Made by a program: the position numbers and the translations under genes
In this document: positions 45,027-55,386 of the stretch, piece by piece
Position numbering within the stretch: the first letter of the stretch is position 1
Layout: the number at the start of each line of letters is the position of its first letter
Assembly: GCA_013368315.1 (NCBI GenBank)
Contig: JAACJM010000171.1
Location: forward strand, 114,697-178,696
Direction of reading: 5' to 3'
DNA length: 64,000 bases
From: Tetrapyrgos nigripes
Taxonomy: Eukaryota > Basidiomycota > Agaricomycetes > Agaricales > Campanellaceae
Notes under the pieces: model-generated
What the model was told of the DNA's origin: nothing
Seen by the model: the letters and a program-made list of their open reading frames with translations, nothing else
The model's database searches: none

Positions 45027-45184
45027 TGGAGCTGCTGTTCTCTGTCAGTATTAGGCAACGAGAAAATGTGGACGCCGTGAGCGTAAGATTGGAGTAGAAG
45101 GAGGGGAGTTAGAAATGAATGACGGTGACGCACATGTGGTTTAGACAAAAGCGTTGACAAAACGCTAGCAGGCCCTGGGTTCCA

Positions 45185-45268
45185 CAGATAGAAGCGGATT
45201 CTAACTGTACCAAAGAACGAAACAAATTCGTCCCCGAATCGTGTCGCACCAAAACGTATTCGAATGCC
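45185..45268 (+). repeat. Dispersed ~80-bp repeat, copy 3
   Basis: GCGGATTCTAACTGTACCAA, AACGAAACAAATTCGTC and GCACCAAAACGTATTCGAAT. It lies about 160 bp upstream of the ATG of the 43403-45026 gene. Confidence 0.78.
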
Positions 45269-45544
45269 AATAAGATGGAGGGGGTGGGAGTGAGAGCCAA
45301 GACGACAATTGACCAAGTTACATAAGGAATATAATAAGTGCGCCTAATTAGACGGTAGACCGCCTTGATCGAAAGCCGAAAAACGAGCCTCAGGATGGTG
45401 TAATCAGCTCGAACGCATAAATTCAGTTACAGTACCTCAATGCTATGGGTCTCTAAGCTCTAAGAGTGGACAAGATACTACTACAAAGTGTTTATAAACT
45501 ACAATGTTTCATATTGTAATGAAGAGCCCACGTCACAGCTGGGA

Positions 45545-45721
45545 TGAGTGCGTTTTTGTCAGGCGTTTTTGAGCAGGAGTAAATCTCGAGTATTTCTACA
45601 TTGGCCGGACTGCCCCATATGGGACCGGATCTAGGCCGATCTTCTATATGGGGTAGTTTCGGCGCCGTTGAAAAACCCGAGATTTATTCTCCTCCAAAAA
45701 GTTCGTCCAAATATGCACTCA
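45545..45721. repeat. 177-bp MITE with ~54-bp inverted ends
   Basis: The element starts TGAGTGCGTTTTTG and ends CAAATATGCACTCA. The arms share GGAGTAAATCTCG / CGAGATTTATTCTCC and flank a short centre containing CCATATGGG. No target duplication is certain. The GAGCAGGAGTAAATCTCGA word also occurs at 35119 with two mismatches. Confidence 0.75.
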
Positions 45722-45782
45722 CCCCGGCCGTGCGTAGCCTTGAAACGCGGTCACAATCTCCCATTGCGATCCTGCTTTACAC

Positions 45783-45848
45783 TGCCGTCGTCGTCGTCGT
45801 CGTCGTCATCGTTGTCGTTGTTGTTGTCGTCATCGTCGTCGTCATCGT
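45783..45848. repeat. (GTC/GTT)n trinucleotide repeat
   Basis: A run of GTC, GTT and ATC triplets over about 66 bp, immediately 3' of the 45921-46742 gene. Confidence 0.9.
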
Positions 45849-45920
45849 CCTGCATTGAGAATCCCCTGTTACAATAACTGTTTATCCCCAAGGAACACAA
45901 ATGCGTCGTATAGTAAAGAC

Positions 45921-46742
45921 TTACAAATTCACAGCAGTGGGAGACGGACCATCAACTGTTGTAGGCGAAGCATTCTCTGTTGGGATAACAGTATTCTCTG
46001 TCGAGGACGAATCATTGTCCTCTGATGAGGATGAATCATTCTCCTCTGATGAGGACGAATCACTCTCTGCTGAACGAGTGGGGCGAACAATGAAGTTTCG
46101 AGACTGGATCCTGACAGTAGGCATGGGTACAACAATTCTACCATGTTTGGTGATGGCGACAATGTCAGGTAGCTGAAAACGAATATCTGGAAGTAGAACA
46201 TTGTACGCCAGTCGTTTAGTGTAGTGATTAACACTTGCGTCGCGTGCACGAACGAGGACACCAGATTCGGGGGAGACCGTGACCACGTCAGAATCCCATG
46301 AGGGACGGGCAACGAAGCCACAGGAGGGATTAGTTGGTATAACGGAAGAGTGTGGGATGTTGTCTGCGTCCTTTTCAAGCTCATCATGCAGACTTCCTCC
46401 TTCAGGTGTGCTGGCTCTGGGTATAGATTGGTCAGGACGCCGCGAGTGACGGGGAGTGACATCGCCGGGGATGTTGTCTGCGGCTTGGTCAGGACGCTGT
46501 GAGTGACGGGGAGCGACGTCGCCGGGGATGTTATCTGCGGCCGGCCGATCTTGTCCTTCAAGCTCATCATAAGAGCTTCCTCCTTCACACGTGCTGGCTG
46601 CATGCACCTGTACCTCGGTTCCATTGAGGCCGCTCCCTCCTTTTCCTCCAGATGGCTCACCACCAGGGAGAACTGGGGGTATAGATGCTGTGGGTGCAGA
46701 TGCAATTGACAAAGGGTCCTGGATGTTGGATTGAGACAGCAT
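45921..46742 (-). CDS. Single-exon Ser/Asp-rich protein (273 aa), unknown
   Basis: This open minus-strand frame runs from 46742 (MLSQSNIQDPLS) to 45921. It has a low-complexity N-terminus and two tandem 19-residue repeats (AADNIPGDVAPRHSQRPDQ and AADNIPGDVTPRHSRRPDQ). A more structured part follows (VNHYTKRLAYNVLLPDIRFQ, VAITKHGRIVVPMP), then an acidic tail of SSSSEENDSSSSEDNDSSS. Composition argues for a real protein, but the antisense frame is also long, so a shadow cannot be excluded. No family recognised. Confidence 0.45.
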   Translation of the reverse strand: MLSQSNIQDPLSIASAPTASIPPVLPGGEPSGGKGGSGLNGTEVQVHAASTCEGGSSYDELEGQDRPAADNIPGDVAPRHSQRPDQAADNIPGDVTPRHSRRPDQSIPRASTPEGGSLHDELEKDADNIPHSSVIPTNPSCGFVARPSWDSDVVTVSPESGVLVRARDASVNHYTKRLAYNVLLPDIRFQLPDIVAITKHGRIVVPMPTVRIQSRNFIVRPTRSAESDSSSSEENDSSSSEDNDSSSTENTVIPTENASPTTVDGPSPTAVNL

Positions 46743-46945
46743 AGGTGGAGGATGAGATGTCTGAAATAGAGTGTCAAGTGGCTACGGTGGTTAGACGTAG
46801 CAGCTTTAAAACGTACCCTTAAGAAATTTACGTTGTTTAACAGTTGGGATTAAGTGAGTAAGCGATACAAGCAAGATACAAGTACAAGGAACGATGGCGT
46901 TCGAGGATAATGCCTGTGTTGTCATGTGATTCTAGATCCGGCCCT

Positions 46946-47073
46946 ACGCGCTTTGTAGGGGAGGATGTGCCGGAAGGGGTTTTGTGATCAGAGGAGCGCA
47001 TTCTTTAACCGGTTGCTCAGAAGGTGAGTTGTTGAAGAGGCGAACTCTACAACAAGGCGGATTGACAGACGAG
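46946..47073 (-). repeat. Duplicated 5' end of the 47148-49914 gene
   Basis: About 125 bp here match 49862-49985 with one or two differences. They include the start codon and first ~18 codons (MRSSDHKTPSGTSSPTKR) and the upstream leader. Downstream of the match the sequence is unrelated, so this is a promoter-plus-start fragment only. Confidence 0.9.
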
Positions 47074-47147
47074 TCTATGTGGAATGACAAAATAAATACA
47101 GATGTGTAAAGGAGGGATATTCTAGAGGTGTGAAGAGTCTATAACGA

Positions 47148-49914
47148 CTAATCACGGGAAAATAGAAAAGAGACCGTTATAGAACCCAAAAGTACCGACA
47201 ACGAGTACAATGAATAAATGCCTAAGAGAACCACAGTACAGCAGATCAAGCTCCAAGAGTCCTTAAGAATAGTGGGATTGTTACTATCGGGAAAAGGGGA
47301 ATTGTCTGACTCGTCCTCCTCTTTTACATTTGGAGTGTCCCCATCAACAGCCCCATCAACAGCGGGGTCCAGGAAGACGGGGACGGTGGAACTGGAAGCG
47401 ACGACAGTGTCTTCTAACTCGACGCCATAGGATTTAGAGTTAGGGAAGCTGTCACTGGCCACAGTGTCATCTTTCTCGGCGTCAGGGGATGATTTGGAGT
47501 TGGGGAAGGCGTCATCGGTGAGAAAGGTATTGTCATTGTCATTGTGGGAGGGAGAATCGTCTGGGACAACATGGCGGGATGTTTGGCGGGATGTTTCATG
47601 TACCCAGTCTACTATTCGGTCGCTTGCAAGAGAATCGTCTGAGCTATCAGCGAGAGCTATTTCATTTTGCTCGTGATCGGCTTTGACGTGGTCGACTTTG
47701 ACTGGATCGGCTGGCTGATAAGGCAAATCTGGAGTCAATGATATCAGACGAGCTCAAAACTGATTTACCTGAAATTTTACCTGACTTCATCCAGGGCCTT
47801 TTAATATCCCTATCTTTCAAATTCTCCAACACCCAGTCCAGTGCAGAAGTTTTGTTTTGAGAATCTTGTATGTGTTTCCAAACATGGTTATTGAACCATC
47901 GGGCATGTGCATCCAGAGTGGAGACATAGTTGAAATAATTAACAGGATCAACCAGAGGTCCCCACTCATGGACCCTCTGGATTGCAAACCGCAGGTTGCC
48001 GTCATCTTTCTATAGTATCCATCAGTGACTGGCTAAAAGACCTGGCATATATAGAGACTCACGAATTGAGCACGAGCCACAAAGAGCGCGGATATGTGCA
48101 TACTGGTAGCAAGACCATAGAGCGGATACGGTATGTTGAGGCATGCATAGACGGCGGCACCACTGAGGAGACCGGCACAAACCTGGTTCTTAGCGACCTC
48201 AAATTGGGCTACACGGAACTCCTGGACCAAGGCAGGAATGTCGAGGTTATGCCCGCGCAATGGCTTCGGAATTCGTTCTTTAAGCGTAGTCCAGTCCAGA
48301 AGAGTCGTTATATAAACCAACTGTTCTTGTGTAAGCATTGGCCCAATGGAAAGACTGATTATGACATATTGATCGGCTCTGGAGTATTCGCTCAGCCCAA
48401 GGTCCTTAGAGCTGTTAACTACTGGTCGAACGAGACGCTCCGCAAATAGTTGAACTCTGGAATGTGTTAGTGGTAGGGTCACAATGTAGTGATGGAAGCA
48501 CTCACGGTAGTCCATGTGATGTCCAAATGTCCTCTACGACGTTATCCAGAGGACGCCTGAACGAAGACTTTAGGGGTAGAAGGCCGGGTTGTTTGCGGGC
48601 CAGATCCATGATTTCGTCACGCCTCAACAGGTAATCACCAGCAGGCTCCACTTGTGCTCTTAAATCGGCAAGAGTCATCCATGTGCGTGTTAACTTGGAG
48701 AAGACCGCGAGATAAGAATATCGTAAGATCTTCTCCGAAGGAGAGGGCAGAGCGCGAAACAAATTCCGGTGATGCATGCTAAGCGTTTCACAGCAGATGT
48801 GGAAGATGAAGGGTTTGACATGGTGTGTCAATGTCAGGTCAACAGCGATGCGCGTGGCGAAGACTTTGGAAACCGCGGCATGATGGGCAAGCTGCTTGGA
48901 CACATCTCGGCGGGTTTGATACCACTCGGATTCAGTCAAAGTTTCAGTTAGTTCTGCAACTTCTTTCTTCTCCTTTTCCGGGAACGTGTCAAAGAGCTTG
49001 TCCAAGTCCTGGCCGCCCTCATCTTCAATTGTCTGAAAGGAAAATTAGGTCAAGAAGATGAAAACACGCTTTGGAAACGCACCTTAAATATACGGAGAAG
49101 ATTGTAGCTGCAGCATATTTGCTGTGACTCCAAGAAGTTATCCCAATCGAGCACCTGTTGAATAGCCAGCATGGGTATATGAAGAAAGCTTGGGACGTGG
49201 TCTGTTCCGTCTGCCGCTTCCACGCTGGTGAGATAGGCGCGGAACTGGTTCTCGTTCGCCGCGAATCTGGCGCATGCTAGTAAGCTTCAGCGTAAACGAG
49301 TCAATGAGACAGGCATACGTTGATAAGGATGATGTTTCGTTCGTGTTTCCGGATGCCGGTGTTCTCTTCGCCGATACGTCGGTACCCGGCGTTTCAGCTG
49401 ATCCCGATAGTGCAAGCGTCAAGTTTTGAAGACTGCCGCTTATACGACGCATGTCATCGTAGTCGTCGCTGTCCGTAGGGGTATTATTGCTATTGCCCAT
49501 TTTGGAACGTTTGGTGGGAGACCGCTCTTTATGACTGCGAGATTGGTCTTTTCGGGGAGAAATAGAACCTGTCCGGGATGACGAAGGTGTTGAAACCAGG
49601 TGGTAGGATGATTTGGTTACAGTCTGTGACCTAGTTTTAGGGTCCGTGACGATCGGACGACCACGGTAGGTCTGTTGGTCTTCCTTGGAAGGGGAAGGTC
49701 TCCGAGGTGAAGTTCGCTTTAGAGGGGAGAGTGGGTGAGGTGAACCACTTTGCTGGGAAGTGGAAGATGCAGAGAAGAGGGGGGGAACGTCTACGTAGAC
49801 GGTTCGCTTTGTAGGGGAACGACCTCGAGGGGAACGACTGTCCTTGGAAGATGAGCGACGTCGCTTTGTAGGGGAGGATGTGCCGGAAGGGGTTTTGTGA
49901 TCAGAGGAGCGCAT
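47148..49914 (-). CDS. Multi-exon gene, tail-anchored protein of unknown function
   Basis: It starts at 49914 with a basic Ser/Arg-rich region full of SPTKR and SPRK motifs, typical of proline-directed phosphorylation sites. Further exons read LAIQQVLDWDNFLESQQIC (49150), KLFDTFPEKEKKEVAELTET (48995), HVKPFIFHICCETLSMHHRN (48820), LFAERLVRPVVNSS (48450), GLLSGAAVYACLNIPYPLYG (48180) and VSTLDAHARWFNNHVWKHIQ (47900). The C-terminal exon (47737-47148) is acidic and ends in a hydrophobic segment LICCTVVLLGIYSLYSLSVL. A tail-anchored membrane topology is inferred. The exon 1 junction near 49285-49319 is ambiguous. No known domain recognised; related to the 43403-45026 gene. Confidence 0.62.
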
Positions 49915-49985
49915 CCTTTAACCGGTTGCTCAGAAGGTGAGTTGTTGAAGAGGCGAACTCTACAACAAGGCGGATTGACAGACGA
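49862..49985 (-). repeat. Source copy of the duplicated 5' gene end
   Basis: This is the original leader and first codons of the 47148-49914 gene; the second copy is at 46946-47073. Both are in the same orientation, about 2.9 kb apart, and bracket the gene. Confidence 0.88.
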
Positions 49986-51133
49986 ACTGTACCATAAAGA
50001 GTCGTGCGTTTGTCGTGTGTTTCGGGAATAAGTACTTATGGTATTACAATACGAATCTTTCGATTAGCCAAGAGCGCGGCCCAATGCACGAGAGTTTTTC
50101 CCACCAATAGTCAAAAACACAATAGCCCCCATTCCGCCCCATTGTCGTACGTGCCACCAGGCATCCGAATCCGTTTCGGTGCTTTCTACAGGACGAATGC
50201 GTTTCGTTCTGGTGCAGCTAGAATGCGGTTCTACCTGCACTTCACGTCCTACAGTCTGGTCGACTCCGACTATTCCCCCAGATATAGTTCGGCTCATCTG
50301 GTCGCATAAGTCGCTCTTCAGATGCTTGGAGAGCATTCGTGAAGTACAAGGTATCTTCCACTCGAATCCTTACTCTTGGCACAGGCTAATGGGATTATCT
50401 CCTTCCATGTTATTCCAACCACGGAAATGGGATCATCTCTCCTTCCAGGCTTCCAATCACGGAATACAAATGTATACGCTTAGATGGGAAGAAGGATTCG
50501 GACGGGAAAACATAAAGGGAGGGAGAACAAGAATTAGGGAGAACTAGGCTCCTGGTTTCCAAGGCAAACATGCCTACGACTTTATTGTTCTGATGCTTTT
50601 TATACCAATGATTCACAATTTCTGCAGCATTCTCACTTCGCCATGTTCTCCTCTCTTACCAGGGGTTTCAGAGGATTTTCCGTATCCCCAGGTCCTGATG
50701 TGTGTGAGGTCTTTCTTGTACCACGGACATCTGTTGACTGTTTTGCAGGTTGTTTCCGGTGACTCGACTCAAGAAATCTCTCATAATGTCAGTACCCGTT
50801 CAGCAACAGCATTTCCTCAGCTGAAAAGTTTTCAGGCAAACTCGTCGCTTCCCTCTGAACTCCTCGACGGAATGGGTTCTCTCAAGCTACAGGAGGAGTT
50901 GTTGGTGAGTCCCAGTCACACCACAGCCTTGTCATAGACTTAACGTCGTATAGTCTCACTCGTCGCACTCGTCGCTACCAGCTGAGGGTATGGGAACCCT
51001 CAATATGGCTATGGGAGCCCTCAACATTGAGGATGACAATGCCATGCCGGGATCTTTCTCGCCAAGGATAATGAATTCAGCTGTACGCCCAGTTCTTGTT
51101 TCATCCTCAGCGTTGGTCTAATCTATTGCGATA
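49986..51133. other. Intergenic region upstream of the Tnp2-like gene
   Basis: It holds the inverted fourth copy of the dispersed repeat (50161-50238). From about 50750 there are possible upstream exons (STRSATAFPQLKSFQANSSL, PAEGMGTLNMAMGALNIEDD) in frame with the transposase but closed by a TAA at 51119. No start is supported before 51134. Confidence 0.45.
50161..50238 (-). repeat. Dispersed ~80-bp repeat, copy 4 (inverted)
   Basis: GAATGCGTTTCGTTCTGGTG and GAATCCGTTTCGGTGC are the reverse complement of copies 1-3. It lies about 250 bp upstream of the ATG of the 47148-49914 gene. Confidence 0.78.
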
Positions 51134-54100
51134 ATGCCTCAGAATGATCAGACGTCAAGCAGTAGCCGGTTCGACGACGATTTGGTGACTCTTCTCACTG
51201 CAGCGACCATTACTGCGACTCCTGCGGATGGATCCTCGCACAACAAATTATTCTCTTCATCGTGCGAAGCCTACCAGCAGGCCAGCACTTCCTCCCGTAC
51301 CTATCGCCCCTTAGAGATGTCTGATGTCGTCGAGGGTCTGCAGGCTGCCGTTGCTGCACGCAGCCCTGTCTCCTCCCCGTCTCGGCGACCCGGACGTCAG
51401 TTTGGTTCAACTGCTGTGTATTTGCCTCGACGACCGTCAAATCAATCTCCAGCAGGTTCTCCACAGCCTACCACACCAAATTTCCTTACTCCACCGGCTT
51501 CAGATCCAGCGACTACACTTCGTGATCAGAAGGAACACTTGGCATTGGAAAATATGAGTGGGAGATTGGCGGAACACGAAGATATGATGTTTGGTGATGC
51601 ATTCTCGTCCTTGGATGCTGAACAGCAGGATTTGAAGCTGGAGTTGGCGCGTACTTTCTTGAAGAGCAGTCTAGGAGAGATTACGCAACTTCTTTCCAAT
51701 GCACATCGCAGGCAGAAATCGGCCGCCCGTCGCAGTAGCAGTGATTCAGCCTCAAAGGTAGAGCAGCTCAATAATCAGAGAAAGGCCTTGCATGAACGCC
51801 TTCGAAGTCTCAGCGTCAAGATCGCTGCTTTGGACGCTTTCCGTGTTCCCAAGGCACCGGTTAGAATCAATGCAGGTAAGGTCTCCTTTTTTCCTGTTCT
51901 GTGTTATACATTCTCATTTGTCCTCAGATTATGTCTACAACTCGGACTTCCCTAAATTAGATCAAATCAACCAAGTTTTGATTCTACTTGCTGTCATTTG
52001 CAACATGGTCATAGGTCTATCCATCACGCAATGCAACTTCCTCGTTGGGGTCGTGGTCTTGTTGGTGAAGTTGGGCATGTCCACGGGAGGGACTCATGAC
52101 AGCAGCATCTCGTATTCCCCCACACCTTCCCAGAACACCATCATCTCGGATATGCCGACATCTCTTGCCGACGCTCTGAAAAAGTTTGGAGTTGAAGGTT
52201 CCTTTGATATGTATGCAGCGTGCCCCACATGCAACTTCACCAACAAGGCAACCATGTTAGACAACAACGGCCAATCTCGTTATCCCGAGACATGTGCCAA
52301 CCTAGTTGTTGGCGAGAGTGGGAAGTCGATATGTGGAACTGGACTGTTGAATCGCCGTTCCAATGGCACAGCCCATCCAATCAAGCCCTACCTCGTCAGT
52401 TCCTTTCACGACTACCTGGCCCGTTGTCTTGCCGATCCTGCCTACCTTGGGCTCTCAAACAAGGCAGCTGATGATGCTTACGAAGCCATTAATAGTGGAA
52501 CCGCATGCAATGACGTTCAGAATGTTTTCGAAGCGAACTTCACTTCTGACTTCAAGGGACCAGACGGATCATTATTTGTGAACCGTGGAGCCAAGATCCG
52601 TCTCGCATTCTCCATTCACACAGATTTCTTAAACCCCAACGGCATAACTCATCGTGGACCCACTCAATCCATTGGCGTCATCTCCTGTGCCAACTTGGCC
52701 CTGGATCCTTCCATTCGCTATCTTCCCGAATACATGTATATTGCTGGCATTATACCCGGTCCAAAGGAACCGAACGTCGACGAAATGGATCACTTTGTGC
52801 GCCCGGTCATCGAGAAGTTTGCTACAGCTTGGAAGCCCGGTCTGAAGGTCTCCCGAACGGCTGAATCGGAGTTGGAGACAGCGGTGGAGACGGGAATTTT
52901 TCTTTCGACTAATGATCTTCCCGCTGCTCGAAAGGTGGCTGGATTTCAGGGCATCAACTCTGAGTTTATATGCACCGTGTGTCGGTTACGAGGAAGGGAA
53001 CAGGTTATGAACACCAATCACTCACATTGGCCAACGCGAGATGTGAATGAACTACGTCGTCTGGCTGAGCAATATCGGGATGCTCAGACTGTTGCACAAC
53101 GAAAGTCGCTTTTCAAACAGCACGGAGTTCGTTGGTCATCGTTCTGGATGCTGGAGTATTGGGACCCAACCAAGATGCTAGTCATCGATGCCATGCATTG
53201 CATCCTCGAGGGCATTGTTCATTACCACTGCCGTCATGTCCTCCGACTGGATACTAGTGCCTCCAAGACTAAGACTGATTCGGAAAACTTCAAGTATGTG
53301 TATGACTGGCCATGGGTAGATTATTCGGACGACCTTGGCCCCCCAGGTCGCACTTTGGAGGAGAAGGACGTCCCATGTGTCGCGAAGGTTCAGCAAGCCC
53401 TTTGCATTTCCCTTCAGGGCGACAAATCGCTCACGCTGGAAGGATTGTGGACCCGGTTATACAACAAGCCCAACTTGAATTCATTGCACTTCGTGGTGCA
53501 CAATTTAGGGCTTTCGTTGGCGTTGAATGATATTCGGGAAGAGGTCGCCGACCTCTACCTGAAGCGAGTCACTCAGAAATCGAAGTCGAAGAACCCCGAA
53601 ACACGGTTTCCTTTTCATAAAGAGGCAAATACAAAGTCTCACCTCGTCGCAATACTGATCAATTGGGTGAGATAATACTTCAATCTTTTTTTCCTGCGGT
53701 CTGATCCTTCTCGCAGAGATTGAAACAACCCATGCACGCAAGCCACAACCTTCCTGTTACCAGTACCCACGACACCCTCGCCCACATCCGCCACGTCATC
53801 GCCACGACTCAGACCCCATCATGGGTCAACTCTGTGCCTAAGAACTACGGTGACGCCGACGCAGGCACTCTCAAAGCTGACGAATGGAGGACCCTCAGCA
53901 CCATCTATCTACCCATTGCACTCGTGACGTTGTGGGGAGACGAACACTCTCCACCGAGTCAAGATCCTGCTGTTCTACAGAGTGTTTTGGATCATACTAT
54001 GTGGCTCTTCCAGGCAGTAATGATAGTTTGCCGGAACACAATGACGACTGATCGTGCAGATGCATTTCGGGAGTTCGTTGATAAATGGGTCAACAATTTG

Positions 54101-54860
54101 CGTAAAGTACATCCTCATACAAGAGAACACGCTGCTCGCCCCAATATTCACGCAGCCGGTCACATATATGACTTCCTCATACGCTATGGACCCATACTTA
54201 ACTGGTGGTGCTTTCCGTTTGAGCGTTTGGTCGGAACTTTGCAGAAGATTAATACTAGTGATCACATTGGTGGTAAGTAGTGACTGTTTTCAGTTATTGT
54301 CCTACTCACATTGTTGTCCAGGCATCATGGAATCCATGATCATGAAAACCTTAGCGCGTACAGCCAACATTCGCCGCTGGCTCAGACGTCCAGAGTGTCC
54401 TGAGGCAGTGAAGCAGCTCAAAGTTCTTTTCGACAAATGTTTCGTTCCGGCAAATGCTCCTCCTCCCCAGGAGGAGAACCACGAGATGAAAGGCAATTTC
54501 CGTGCATATGCGAAGCACAAAGGCATCAATTTCTCTGGTGTGCATACACATTCCGGGAACTCTCATATCATTTATCAACCAGTCGGGAGTCCGTCAGCTA
54601 TAGCTGGCCAAATAGAAGTCATTGAAGACATGTCCGCTGAACGTGGTACACCTATCCTCGTCCATGTCCGACCCTTTCTTCCGTTGGTGAAGCCGCTATC
54701 CGACCCTTTCCTCCGTTATCCCCACTTCCAGGCCACGACGTACTCTTCTCAGCTCAGCGACGAGAAAGATATCATTGGTCTGGATCGTATCATAAGCCAT
54801 GCCGCTCGTTTCGATTACTCTTATGGGAGATCAGTTCTTGTTGATCTCTCTAGGGATTGA
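51134..54860 (+). CDS. Tnp2/EnSpm(CMC)-type transposase, four exons, apparently intact
   Basis: The exons are 51134-51875, 51928-53666, 53717-54272 and 54322-54860. Phases fit and give 1191 residues without a stop. Residues 1-247 are low-complexity with a coiled stretch. Exon 2 holds a hydrophobic segment (VLILLAVICNMVIGLSITQC), a zinc-like CPTCNF motif, then the transposase body with FSIHTDFLNPNG, CTVCRLRGREQ, MLVIDAMHCILEGIVHYHCR and HFVVHNLGLSLALNDIREE. Exon 3 has PNIHAAGHIYDFLIRYGPIL and WWCFPFERLVGTLQKIN. Such enzymes mobilise CACTA-like elements in basidiomycetes. Terminal CACTA repeats were not found, so it may be an immobile or domesticated copy. Confidence 0.85.
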
Positions 54861-55386
54861 AAAATTAGTCATCTCTGCCTCTGTTTTTGAGAAGTGGGTT
54901 ATGGGAGGAAAGCTGAGGCAATGATAATCGTTGGTTCTGAGGCAGTGTCTGATAACATTGAAGGCAGGTTTTGGTGGCTCTCTTCCTCATCACGTTGATG
55001 AGGAGCAGCGGACAGGGACATTAGTTACGATAATGTGGACTATTATATGACTTATCGCTATGTAGAGTACTTAGAGAACCATGGAATTTCCTTCTTATGC
55101 CATTTCCGCCTACGCCTCCGCACACGAAGTTTGACCAGGTTAAAGCGTGTCCAGGCCCTTGCCCTCTCTTGGATCTGACGTGACCGCCGGCCTTGCTGAT
55201 TGCCCTTTGGGCCAAGTCCTCAGACTTCATCTTTCCTTTCTTCGTAAGACCTCACATACCGGGAGACTAGCTTATTCTTCTTGTCTAAATATTTGTCACA
55301 CATGTTTAGAACAATAAAGAGAACATACAAATTAATAACCAAAGTCTGAGTAGGGATATGTATCAACACATAGCAAAAAATGACTA
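54861..55386. other. Convergent intergenic region
   Basis: This lies between the 3' ends of the transposase and the unknown minus-strand gene. AACAATAAAG near 55310 could serve either strand as an A-rich 3' processing signal. No ORF supported. Confidence 0.4.

Noticed and set aside
44675..45316. 213-codon minus-strand ORF (MVNCRLGSHSHPL...)
   Set aside because: It reads the GSPMST repeat in another frame and crosses the dispersed repeat. The alternative frame gives a five-exon gene with consistent phases.
45929..46777. 282-codon minus-strand ORF overlapping 45921-46742
   Set aside because: Leu/Pro/Arg-rich shadow frame. The other frame has internal protein repeats and an acidic tail and is preferred.
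50593..51121. Extra 5' exons of the Tnp2-like gene
   Set aside because: The upstream frame is protein-like but a TAA at 51119 is in frame directly before the ATG at 51134, and no clear splice site avoids it.
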